From the NCBI GenBank assembly GCA_013811855.1, contig JACCUL010000555.1, positions 1 to 5,438 of the forward strand: 5,438 bases of DNA, in the 5' to 3' direction. Numbering within the stretch: position 1 is the stretch's first letter; every line of letters begins with the position of its first letter. The position numbers and the translations under genes are program-made. The stretch comes from Acidimicrobiia bacterium (lineage in GTDB: Bacteria > Actinomycetota > Acidimicrobiia > Acidimicrobiales > Ilumatobacteraceae). Shown one piece after another: positions 1 through 5,192 of this stretch. The notes under the pieces are model-generated. The model searched no databases. It saw only the letters and a program-made list of their open reading frames with translations, and had not been told where the DNA came from.

Positions 1-29
1 TCGTACACGGACAGCAGCGCGGTGGGCAC
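1..29 (-). CDS. purH: PurH N-terminus (AICAR transformylase/IMP cyclohydrolase), partial
   Basis: Only nine complete codons lie in the window. From a GTG at 29-27 they read VPTALLSVY, followed by a partial codon beginning GA (Asp or Glu). This matches the usual start of PurH, where an ALxSVxDKTG motif opens the IMP cyclohydrolase (MGS-like) domain. PurH carries out the last two steps of de novo purine synthesis in the cytoplasm: formylation of AICAR, then ring closure to IMP. Support comes from position, because purH also lies beyond sucCD in mycobacteria, and from a good promoter directly upstream. There is no Shine-Dalgarno, and the GTG lies 7 nt after the -10 box, so a leaderless mRNA is likely. 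A TTG at 38-36 is in frame but overlaps the -10 box. The identification rests on very few residues and needs the flanking sequence. Confidence 0.6.
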
Positions 30-36
30 GGCGCGC

Positions 37-65
37 AAGGTAGGTGACCGCTCACCTGGTGGCAA
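37..65 (-). promoter_or_regulatory. Promoter of the leftward purH gene
   Basis: On the minus strand, TTGCCA (65-60) matches the -35 consensus at five of six positions. A 17-nt spacer follows, then TACCTT (42-37), which fits the actinobacterial TANNNT -10 pattern. The -10 box ends 7 nt before the purH GTG, so transcription would start at or next to the start codon. This is the best sigma-70-type promoter in the window. A palindrome fills most of its spacer. Confidence 0.6.
42..57. promoter_or_regulatory. Candidate operator palindrome in the purH promoter spacer
   Basis: AGGTGA-CCGC-TCACCT is a perfect 6-bp inverted repeat around a 4-bp centre. It sits between the -35 and -10 boxes of the purH promoter and overlaps the first base of the -10. 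A dimeric repressor bound here would block RNA polymerase. The architecture is seen directly; the regulator is unknown, and chance occurrence in GC-rich DNA is possible. Confidence 0.4.
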
Positions 66-137
66 TCACCGCTCTGGGCAGGTGCTGTGCGGTACGGTGC
101 GCGATCGGTGCGCTGGTACGGCGCCCACCGTCTCTAC

Positions 138-144
138 AGGAGGT
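138..144 (+). promoter_or_regulatory. Ribosome binding site fixing the start at 152
   Basis: AGGAGGT is a near-perfect anti-16S match ending 7 nt before GTG 152. It decides the start of the membrane protein gene against an in-frame ATG at 44. Using that ATG would add 36 residues that do not look like part of a membrane protein, and would cross the promoter region of the divergent gene. Confidence 0.85.
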
Positions 145-151
145 CGAGGGA

Positions 152-751
152 GTGGATTTCAGCAAGTTCAAGACGTCGGATTGGCTCATGGTCGGGGGCG
201 GACTGGGCTTCCTCATCTTCGGCACGTTCGTCGACTGGATCAAGATCTCGGCCGGCGGTGCCTCCGTGAGTGACGGCAACGCCTTCGACTTCTTCTTCAC
301 GGGCACCGTGCCCTGGATCCTGATCGTCGGCACCGGGGTCGTGGCGTTCCTGCTCGCCGGTGGGGTCATCAAGAACACGTCGGTGCCGTGGCCCCTGATC
401 CTCGTCGCCGCGACCGCGCTCGGCACGCTGTTGGTGCTGCTCCGGCTAATCGCCCCCGGGTTGGGCGAGGACGTGCCGGATGGCATCGACGTCGGTCGCG
501 GCGTCGGGCTCTGGCTCTCGGCGATCTCGGCGATCGTTGCCCTGGTCGGGGCGGTGCTCAACTTCCAGGCCACGGGCGGCCGGCTCAGCGACCTGACCGA
601 CATGGACAAGATGAGGTCCTCGTTCGACCGTCCCGCGAGCACGGGTGTCGCCCCGCCGCCCCCTCCGCCTCCGGCCGCTCCGGCCCCGCCGCCACCCGCG
701 GCGCCGTCCGATCCGGATGCGCCACCCCCTCCGCCTCCCCCCGTTCCCTGA
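152..751 (+). CDS. Four-helix membrane protein with proline-rich C-terminal tail
   Basis: A 199-residue protein starting at GTG 152 behind a strong Shine-Dalgarno. Four hydrophobic segments are visible at about residues 11-30, 53-73, 80-100 and 117-138, joined by short loops. The loop between helices 1 and 2 is Gly/Ser/Asp-rich and ends in an aromatic FDFFF patch. After helix 4 comes a polar stretch (about 139-165), then a tail of about 30 residues made almost only of Pro and Ala, ending at the stop. No catalytic motif is recognised. The gene is convergent with sucCD and divergent from the purH-like gene. M. tuberculosis carries a Pro-rich membrane protein (Rv0954) at a comparable place between sucD and purH, so the two may be counterparts, but this is inferred from position and general build only. 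Pro-rich tails often act as flexible linkers or bind partners; the role here is unknown. Confidence 0.85.
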   Translation: MDFSKFKTSDWLMVGGGLGFLIFGTFVDWIKISAGGASVSDGNAFDFFFTGTVPWILIVGTGVVAFLLAGGVIKNTSVPWPLILVAATALGTLLVLLRLIAPGLGEDVPDGIDVGRGVGLWLSAISAIVALVGAVLNFQATGGRLSDLTDMDKMRSSFDRPASTGVAPPPPPPPAAPAPPPPAAPSDPDAPPPPPPPVP

Positions 752-761
752 TCGACATCTT

Positions 762-801
762 CGTCGGGGTTGTGGTCGCTCCGACAACCACAACCCTGAC
801 G
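762..801. terminator. Bidirectional hairpin terminator between convergent genes
   Basis: Arms 762-776 and 787-801 pair over 15 bp with one G-U wobble (G766 with T797) and a 10-nt loop. The hairpin starts 10 nt after the stop of the membrane protein gene and ends 7 nt before the sucD stop at 809, so it can serve both transcripts. No run of T follows on either strand, as is common for terminators in high-GC actinobacteria. Confidence 0.7.
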
Positions 802-808
802 TTGACGA

Positions 809-1705
809 TCAGAGCCGGCTGACGATGACCGCCATCCTCTCGCCGGCTTCGGTGGGGTTGAGCCCGACCTGCACGCCCGCCGCGGCGAGCGCGTCCATCT
901 TGCCCTGCGCCGTGCCCTTGCCGCCGGAGACGATGGCGCCGGCGTGGCCCATCTTCTTGCCGGCCGGTGCCGTGACACCGGCGATGTAGGCGCTCATCGG
1001 CTTGGACACGTGCTCGGAGATGAAGGCCGCGGCCTCCTCCTCGGCCGAGCCGCCGATCTCGCCGATCATCATGATGGCGTGGGTCTCGGGGTCGGCCTCG
1101 AACTCGGCCAGGCAATCGACGAAGCTCGTGCCGGGCACGGGATCACCGCCGATGCCGACGCACGTCGACACGCCGATGCCCACCTGCTTCAGCTCGTACA
1201 GCGCCTGGTAGGTCAACGTCCCCGAGCGACTGACGATGCCGACGTTGGGCCCGTCCACCGTCGGCGGCTGGGCGATCTCGCCGGCGGTGATGCCGATGTT
1301 GCACTTGCCCGGGCTGATGATCCCGGGGCAGTTCGGCCCGAGCAGCCGGGTGCCGGGATGCCGGCGGAGCAGCGTGTTGAACACCAGCGCCTCGTCCTGC
1401 GCAGGGATCCCCTCGGTGATGCACACGAGGAAGCCGACACCGGCTGCGGCGGCCTCGAGGATGGCCGCCGGTGCGGCTCTCGGCGGTACGGCCACGAATG
1501 AGGCGTCGGCGCCCGTGGCCGCCACAGCCTCGGCGACCGTGTCGAACACCGGAACGCCCTCGACGTCCTGGCCGCCCTTGCCGGGCGTGACTCCGGCCAC
1601 GATCTGCGTGCCGTAGTCCCGGTTGCGCAGACCGTGGAACTTGCCCTGCCCGCCGGTCAGCCCCTGCACGAGCACCTTGGTGTCGGCGTCGACGAAGACG
1701 GCCAT
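809..1705 (-). CDS. sucD: Succinyl-CoA synthetase, alpha subunit
   Basis: A 298-residue protein, the usual SucD length. Together with SucC it interconverts succinyl-CoA and succinate in the TCA cycle, coupled to ATP or GTP formation. The N-terminal CoA-binding Rossmann domain shows TGGQGKFH at 17-24 and ITEGIP near 96-101. The ligase part shows LLGPNCPGIISP at 121-132, the signature SRSGTLTY at 159-166 and GIGGDPVPGTSFVD at 184-197. The histidine that is phosphorylated during catalysis is H254 in GHAGAI. All key residues are present, so the enzyme should be active. The ATG at 1705-1703 follows AAGGAGG by 8 nt. It is the second gene of the sucCD operon, 90 nt after sucC, a wider gap than the near-contiguous arrangement usual for this pair. 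A hairpin terminator lies just past the stop. Confidence 0.97.
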   Translation of the reverse strand: MAVFVDADTKVLVQGLTGGQGKFHGLRNRDYGTQIVAGVTPGKGGQDVEGVPVFDTVAEAVAATGADASFVAVPPRAAPAAILEAAAAGVGFLVCITEGIPAQDEALVFNTLLRRHPGTRLLGPNCPGIISPGKCNIGITAGEIAQPPTVDGPNVGIVSRSGTLTYQALYELKQVGIGVSTCVGIGGDPVPGTSFVDCLAEFEADPETHAIMMIGEIGGSAEEEAAAFISEHVSKPMSAYIAGVTAPAGKKMGHAGAIVSGGKGTAQGKMDALAAAGVQVGLNPTEAGERMAVIVSRL

Positions 1706-1713
1706 CTCACGCT

Positions 1714-1720
1714 CCTCCTT
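1714..1720 (-). promoter_or_regulatory. Ribosome binding site of sucD
   Basis: AAGGAGG on the minus strand lies 8 nt before the sucD ATG. It begins only 7 nt after the GC-rich hairpin at 1728-1744, so the site is single-stranded between a stable stem and the start codon. Confidence 0.8.
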
Positions 1721-1727
1721 TTCGCTG

Positions 1728-1744
1728 CGGGGGCTGCGCCCCCG
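1728..1744. other. GC-rich hairpin just upstream of the sucD ribosome binding site
   Basis: Arms 1728-1734 and 1738-1744 pair perfectly over 7 bp, all G-C, with a 3-nt loop. In the sucCD mRNA (minus strand) the stem ends 7 nt before the sucD Shine-Dalgarno. It could pause ribosomes or RNA polymerase, protect a processed 3' end, or be a common GC-rich intergenic palindrome. No U-run follows, so a simple terminator is not favoured. Confidence 0.55.
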
Positions 1745-1786
1745 ACCCCCATCGCCGTTCGGCTCCCTGGCGGTCGCTCGCCCGGC

Positions 1787-1808
1787 GGGTGGCGCTCACG
1801 CGCCACCC
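1787..1808 (-). other. Hairpin with the sucC stop codon in its tetraloop
   Basis: Arms 1787-1795 and 1800-1808 pair perfectly over 9 bp. On the minus strand the 4-nt loop is GUGA, a GNRA-type tetraloop, and its last three bases are the UGA stop of sucC. The stem therefore covers the last three sense codons of sucC and the first 9 nt of the gap. A stable GNRA hairpin here could stabilise the 5' part of a processed mRNA or affect translation termination. Confidence 0.6.
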
Positions 1809-2959
1809 TCTGACCCGTTGGCGATGCGGACGGCCTCGCGGGCGGCGTCGAGCATCGTCGGCTTGGTGATCAGCTGTGAGGCCGGGATGCCGGACTCGGC
1901 GAGGATCCGGCGGGCCTCGTCGGCGTTCGTGCCGTCGAGGCGGATGACCATCGGCGCGCGGAGCCGGACCCGGCCGGCGGCCTCGACGATGCCGTTGGCC
2001 ACCTCGTCGCCGCGGGTGATGCCGCCGAAGATGTTGATGAAGATCGAGCGCACGTCCTCGTCGGAGTTGATGACATCCAAGGCCGCGGCCATCACGTCGG
2101 CGTTGGCGCCGCCGCCGATGTCGAGGAAGTTGGCGGCCTGGCCGCCGACCTGGTTGACGACGTCGAGCGTGCTCATGGCCAGGCCGGCGCCGTTGGCGAT
2201 GATGCCGACGGACCCGGACAGCCCGATGTACTGCAAACCCTTCTCGCGGGCCAGCTGCTCGCGCTCGTCGAGCTCCTCGGTCGCCCGGTACTCGTCCCAC
2301 TCGGGATGCCGGAACGAGGCGTTGCCGTCGAGGCTGACTTTGGCATCGAGGGCGTGGACCTGGCCGTCGGACTTGAGGATCAGCGGATTGATCTCGGCGA
2401 GGTCGCAGTCACCTTCGGTGTAGCAGCGGTACAGCTTGGCAAGAATGTCGGCGACGCCGTCGACGGCCCGCTCGGGGATCCTGGCGTCGACGGCCGCCTG
2501 GCGGGCGACCTCCACCGATAAGCCGTCCACTGGGTCGACGTGGTGTTTGACGATGGCGTCGGGGTCGCGGGCGGCGACCTCTTCGATGTCGATGCCGCCC
2601 TCGGCCGACAGCATCAGCAGGTGCTGCTTGGCGGCGCGGTCGAGGGTCAGGCTGGCGTAGTACTCCTCGTCGATGTCCGACGCCTGCTCGACCCACACTC
2701 GCTTGACGACGTGGCCCTTGATGTCCATGCCGAGGATGTCGCCGGCGTGCGTGCGGACCTCGACGGCGTCGTTGGCCAGCTTGATCCCGCCGGCCTTGCC
2801 CCGTCCGCCGACCTGCACCTGGGCCTTGACGACGACCGGATAGCCGGCGGCCTCGGCCTGGGCCACGGCCTCGTCGACGGTCTCGGCGACGCCCCCGGGG
2901 CTCACCGGGATGTCGAAACGGGCGAAGTACTGCTTGCCCTGGTACTCGAAGAGATCCAC
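1796..2959 (-). CDS. sucC: Succinyl-CoA synthetase, beta subunit
   Basis: A 387-residue protein, normal for bacterial SucC. It supplies the nucleotide-binding half of succinyl-CoA synthetase and pairs with SucD at the active site. The N-terminal ATP-grasp domain (about 2-220) opens with MDLFEYQGKQYF and carries the Lys/Gly-rich nucleotide loop VVKAQVQVGGRGKAGG at 43-58. The presumed Mg-binding residues are N191 (in EINPL) and D205 (in ALDAK). The C-terminal ligase domain shows GLSGSVGIIANGAGLAMSTLD (246-266), the FLDIGGGA motif at 278-285 and the FINIFGGITR motif at 307-316. The start is GTG 2959-2957, 8 nt after AGGAGG. An ATG 5 nt upstream of the GTG is out of frame. It is the first gene of the operon, and the UGA stop sits in the loop of a hairpin. 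Confidence 0.97.
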   Translation of the reverse strand: MDLFEYQGKQYFARFDIPVSPGGVAETVDEAVAQAEAAGYPVVVKAQVQVGGRGKAGGIKLANDAVEVRTHAGDILGMDIKGHVVKRVWVEQASDIDEEYYASLTLDRAAKQHLLMLSAEGGIDIEEVAARDPDAIVKHHVDPVDGLSVEVARQAAVDARIPERAVDGVADILAKLYRCYTEGDCDLAEINPLILKSDGQVHALDAKVSLDGNASFRHPEWDEYRATEELDEREQLAREKGLQYIGLSGSVGIIANGAGLAMSTLDVVNQVGGQAANFLDIGGGANADVMAAALDVINSDEDVRSIFINIFGGITRGDEVANGIVEAAGRVRLRAPMVIRLDGTNADEARRILAESGIPASQLITKPTMLDAAREAVRIANGSEGGA

Positions 2960-2967
2960 GCCATCGG

Positions 2968-2973
2968 CCTCCT
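2968..2973 (-). promoter_or_regulatory. Ribosome binding site of sucC
   Basis: AGGAGG on the minus strand, 8 nt before GTG 2959. It decides the GTG start, since the nearby ATG (2964-2962) is out of frame and only 3 nt from this site. Confidence 0.8.
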
Positions 2974-2992
2974 GGTCGGTACGGCGGGCAGC

Positions 2993-3022
2993 ACCCTACG
3001 GCGTCGTTCGGGCGGGCGCGAA
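2993..3022 (-). promoter_or_regulatory. Weak candidate sucC promoter
   Basis: On the minus strand TAGGGT (2998-2993) fits the TANNNT -10 pattern. A poor -35 match, TTCGCG (3022-3017), lies 18 nt upstream. This would give a 5' leader of roughly 25-30 nt containing the sucC Shine-Dalgarno. No better pair is visible in the 99-nt gap, but the -35 box is weak. Confidence 0.3.
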
Positions 3023-3024
3023 CG

Positions 3025-3034
3025 CTCGATCGAG
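3025..3034. promoter_or_regulatory. Perfect palindrome in the sucC divergent intergenic region
   Basis: CTCGATCGAG is a 10-bp perfect palindrome, 2 bp upstream of the candidate sucC -35 box and 24 nt before the divergent GTG at 3059. It could be an operator shared by both directions. Short palindromes of this base composition are common, so support is weak. Confidence 0.2.
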
Positions 3035-3058
3035 GCGGCCCGCCGCCAGACTGGGCCC

Positions 3059-3583
3059 GTGCGGCCCCCGACGATCCAACTCCGTACGCCGTTCGCCCGG
3101 GCCGTCGTCCCGGTCGTGGCGGGGCTGGCCGTGATCGCGCTGATCATGTTGGCGACGTGGGGCGTGGCGGCGTTCATCGCCGGCGGCGGCGCCGAGTCGA
3201 CGGAGCGGTTGGCGCCGCCGACGTTCGAGGTCGGCGACGTCCGGACGCTCGCCGACATCGTCGAGCGCGACGGCCCGTTGCTGCTGCCGGGGTTGAACAC
3301 GACGGCCGGCGAGCGCTCGCTCGTGGTCGATCACACGGGCTCAGATCCGACGCGCCGCTGGCAGCTCTACTGGGCGTACCCGGCCGGCGGTTCGCCCTCC
3401 TGCGTCGTCGAGCAGGATCGCGGGACACGGACGTTCGTCGACTGCGAAGGGCGGGAGCTCGATGTGACCGAGCTCGAGCCGCCCGAAGGGGTCAACCCCG
3501 TCGTCGAGGACGGCCGGCGCCTGTCGATCGACCTGCGAAGTGTCGTCGTCGAGCCGACCGTGCCGGCGACCACGCTCGGATAG
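3059..3583 (+). CDS. Membrane-anchored protein with possible degenerate Rieske-like domain
   Basis: A 174-residue protein from GTG 3059. The reading frame is open far upstream into antisense sucC. The GTG is chosen because it directly precedes a short basic N-terminus (R2, R9, R14) and one transmembrane segment at about 16-41, which gives an N-in membrane anchor with an extracytoplasmic domain. There is no Shine-Dalgarno; a mediocre -10-like CAGACT (3047-3052) lies 6 nt before the GTG, so translation may be leaderless. The soluble domain (about 55-165) has a layout like a Rieske fold. SPSC (C115) and FVDCEGREL (C129) fall where Rieske proteins have CTHLGC and CPCHGS, and a PVVEDGRRLSIDL tail resembles the closing strands. 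The iron-ligand Cys and His residues are absent, so no 2Fe-2S cluster is expected. The remaining two Cys could form a disulfide. It lies 36 nt upstream of the L,D-transpeptidase gene on the same strand. Function unknown; the fold call is tentative. Confidence 0.75.
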   Translation: MRPPTIQLRTPFARAVVPVVAGLAVIALIMLATWGVAAFIAGGGAESTERLAPPTFEVGDVRTLADIVERDGPLLLPGLNTTAGERSLVVDHTGSDPTRRWQLYWAYPAGGSPSCVVEQDRGTRTFVDCEGRELDVTELEPPEGVNPVVEDGRRLSIDLRSVVVEPTVPATTLG

Positions 3584-3604
3584 AACGCGGTGCTTCGGCG
3601 GCGG

Positions 3605-3610
3605 CTAGCG
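3605..3610 (+). promoter_or_regulatory. -10 box for a leaderless L,D-transpeptidase transcript
   Basis: TAGCGT fits TANNNT and ends 9 nt before ATG 3620, with no Shine-Dalgarno in between. This spacing is what a leaderless actinobacterial transcript would show, and it supports ATG 3620 over the in-frame GTG at 3590. No good -35 box lies 16-18 nt upstream. Confidence 0.4.
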
Positions 3611-3619
3611 TGCCCGCCC

Positions 3620-5113
3620 ATGTTGGGCCACGGCGGACCACGTCCCACGCGTTGGCGGACCATCGCCGCAGCCGGCCTCGTCGTCGCCGGGCTGCTGCCC
3701 GAGCTCACGGCGTGGGCGGCGCCGGACGACAGCCCGCCGACGACCGTCGTCGAGGATTCGTCCGTCCCCGGCACGGATCCGGTGGTCCCGACCGATCCGG
3801 CGTCGACGACGGTCCCCGACTCGACGGTGCCACCGACGACGACGACGCTCGAGACGACGACCACTACTACTGCGCCGACGACCACCACAGTGCCGCCGAC
3901 CACCACGGTGCCGACGACGACGGAGCCCCCGAGGACGACCACGACCACGGTCCCCGACGCGCCCGAGGTCGTCGACATGGGACAGCGGGCCGTGCGCTGC
4001 ACGGTCACCAAGCCGGTGCGCTACGGGGCCGAGAGCAAGTTCGTCCGCTGCATCGAGGAGCGCCTCGCCGCGCTCGGCTACGACATCCGGCCGGATCGGT
4101 ACTTCCGTCGTGGCACCGCCGACGCGCTGCGCCTGTTCCAGCACCGCCACCGCGTGTTCGTGACCGGTCTCGCCACGCTGCGCACGCTCAAGGAGTTGCG
4201 CATCTGGTCCGGTCCCGACTTCTCGCAGGCCTGCACGGTCGGCTATCCGGTGCGGCGCTCCGAGCCCGGACCGCGGGTCCGCTGCCTGGAGCGGCGGCTG
4301 GCGCGCCTCGGCTTCGACGTCAACTTCCCCGACGAGCGGTTCGACGGCGCCACCGTCCGGGCCGTCGAGCGCTACCAGCGGATCAAGCGAATCCGTGTCG
4401 TCCGCAACGTGGCTACGGCCCTCACACTCGACCGGCTGTCGATCTGGAGCGGCCAGCCGCTCCGGTCATCGTGTCGGGTCGCGGTCGCCGTGCGGTGGGG
4501 CCAGACCAGCCCCGACGTCACCTGCGTTGAGCAACGGTTGGCCCGGATGGGCTTCGACATCGCGGGCCCGAACGGCTACTTCGACCACACCGTGGCGACG
4601 GCGATGCGGACCTACCAGAGCGAGAAGGGCATCCCGGCCGATGGCGTCGGCAACGCCCAGACCCTGACCAAGATGGGCATCTGGAACGGCCCGGCGTGGG
4701 TCGACCCGTGGGTCGTCCCGGCGAACTCCGGCACCGGCCGGCGGGTCGTCTACTCGCGAGCCCGCCAGCGGGTGTGGGCAATCGAGGCCGACGGCACGGT
4801 CGTCAAGACCCACCTGGTGTCCGGCCGGCTGTACGAGCCGTATGCGGGGACGTACTACGTGTACTCCCGCTCGCTGTACGCCTACTCGGCCGCCAACCCG
4901 GCGATCCGGTGGATGTACATGGTGCGCTTCGCCTACGGGCCGGGCGGCGGGCGCATCGGGCTGCACGAGATCCCCAACATCAACGGCGTTCCCGTGCAGT
5001 CGGAGTCCCAGCTCGGTCAGCCGCTGTCGGGCGGGTGCGTCCGCCAGTCGACGCCCAACGCCATCTGGATGTGGAACTGGGCGCCGCTCGGCACCAAGGT
5101 CGTCGTCCTGTAG
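3620..5113 (+). CDS. Secreted L,D-transpeptidase with three peptidoglycan-binding repeats
   Basis: A 497-residue exported protein, predicted to form or modify 3-3 peptide cross-links (or attach proteins) in peptidoglycan. Residues 1-33 look like a signal peptide: basic stretch RWR at 11-13, hydrophobic core about 14-27, and AWA at 31-33 before the likely cleavage site. A Thr/Pro-rich linker follows to about residue 118. Three repeats of about 80 residues (near 127-198, 205-279 and 285-359) each contain CxExRLAxxG[YF]D and end in an IW-S/N-G motif. The third is the clearest PG_binding_1 domain (GYFDHTVATAMRTYQ). The YkuD domain (about 374-497) has H449 in IGLHE and the Cys motif SGGCVR, with catalytic C473. 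The usual SHGC histidine is Gly here (G471). The start at ATG 3620 is favoured because it gives a normal signal peptide and follows a -10 box; GTG 3590 would add ten residues. Substrate specificity cannot be told from sequence. Confidence 0.9.
   Translation: MLGHGGPRPTRWRTIAAAGLVVAGLLPELTAWAAPDDSPPTTVVEDSSVPGTDPVVPTDPASTTVPDSTVPPTTTTLETTTTTTAPTTTTVPPTTTVPTTTEPPRTTTTTVPDAPEVVDMGQRAVRCTVTKPVRYGAESKFVRCIEERLAALGYDIRPDRYFRRGTADALRLFQHRHRVFVTGLATLRTLKELRIWSGPDFSQACTVGYPVRRSEPGPRVRCLERRLARLGFDVNFPDERFDGATVRAVERYQRIKRIRVVRNVATALTLDRLSIWSGQPLRSSCRVAVAVRWGQTSPDVTCVEQRLARMGFDIAGPNGYFDHTVATAMRTYQSEKGIPADGVGNAQTLTKMGIWNGPAWVDPWVVPANSGTGRRVVYSRARQRVWAIEADGTVVKTHLVSGRLYEPYAGTYYVYSRSLYAYSAANPAIRWMYMVRFAYGPGGGRIGLHEIPNINGVPVQSESQLGQPLSGGCVRQSTPNAIWMWNWAPLGTKVVVL
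3734..3955 (+). repeat. Thr/Pro-coding low-complexity tract (linker of the L,D-transpeptidase)
   Basis: Residues 39-112 are mostly Thr, Pro, Val and Asp, written with ACG/ACC/CCG-type codons, so the DNA is rich in ACG-like triplets. The segment between the signal peptide and the first cell-wall repeat is expected to be disordered, spanning part of the envelope and possibly O-glycosylated. Triplet-rich DNA like this is prone to length change by slippage. Confidence 0.85.
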
Positions 5114-5122
5114 CGATTCCTC

Positions 5123-5176
5123 CGGTTTGTGTCACCGCACGCGCGCCGATGCGGCCACGTGCGGTGACACAAACCG
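5123..5176. terminator. Long bidirectional hairpin terminator
   Basis: Arms 5123-5141 and 5158-5176 pair perfectly over 19 bp around a 16-nt loop. The hairpin begins 9 nt after the L,D-transpeptidase stop and ends 16 nt before the 3' end of the helicase gene, so it separates two convergent units. No T-run follows on either strand. The stem is longer than a usual intrinsic terminator, and it may also be a copy of a dispersed palindromic element. Confidence 0.75.
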
Positions 5177-5192
5177 TGGGATCCGCGGCCTC

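Noticed and set aside
52..978. A 308-codon open frame on the minus strand opposite the membrane protein gene
   Set aside because: It mirrors the real plus-strand gene, reads its Pro tail as poly-Gly, crosses the terminator hairpin and runs into sucD in another frame. No ribosome site or recognisable domain.
1623..2423. A 266-codon plus-strand frame opposite the sucC/sucD junction
   Set aside because: Ser/Ala/Pro-rich antisense shadow of sucC; it crosses the operon gap and has no ribosome site.
2540..3058. N-terminal extension of the 3059-3583 reading frame back into sucC
   Set aside because: The extension is antisense to sucC and crosses its promoter region. The GTG at 3059 gives a sensible basic N-terminus followed by one membrane helix.
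3836..3955. Triplet-rich tract considered as a CRISPR or tandem repeat array
   Set aside because: There are no regular repeat and spacer units; the pattern is explained by Thr and Pro codons in a real reading frame.
3367..4011. Val/Gly-rich minus-strand frame opposite the Thr/Pro linker
   Set aside because: The repetitive VVVVG composition is the antisense of Thr/Pro codons, not a membrane protein.
3157..4530. A 457-codon open frame on the plus strand overlapping both envelope genes
   Set aside because: Extremely rich in Arg, His and Asp, as expected from an out-of-frame reading of GC-rich coding DNA. It spans two real genes with clear signal/anchor and domain structure.
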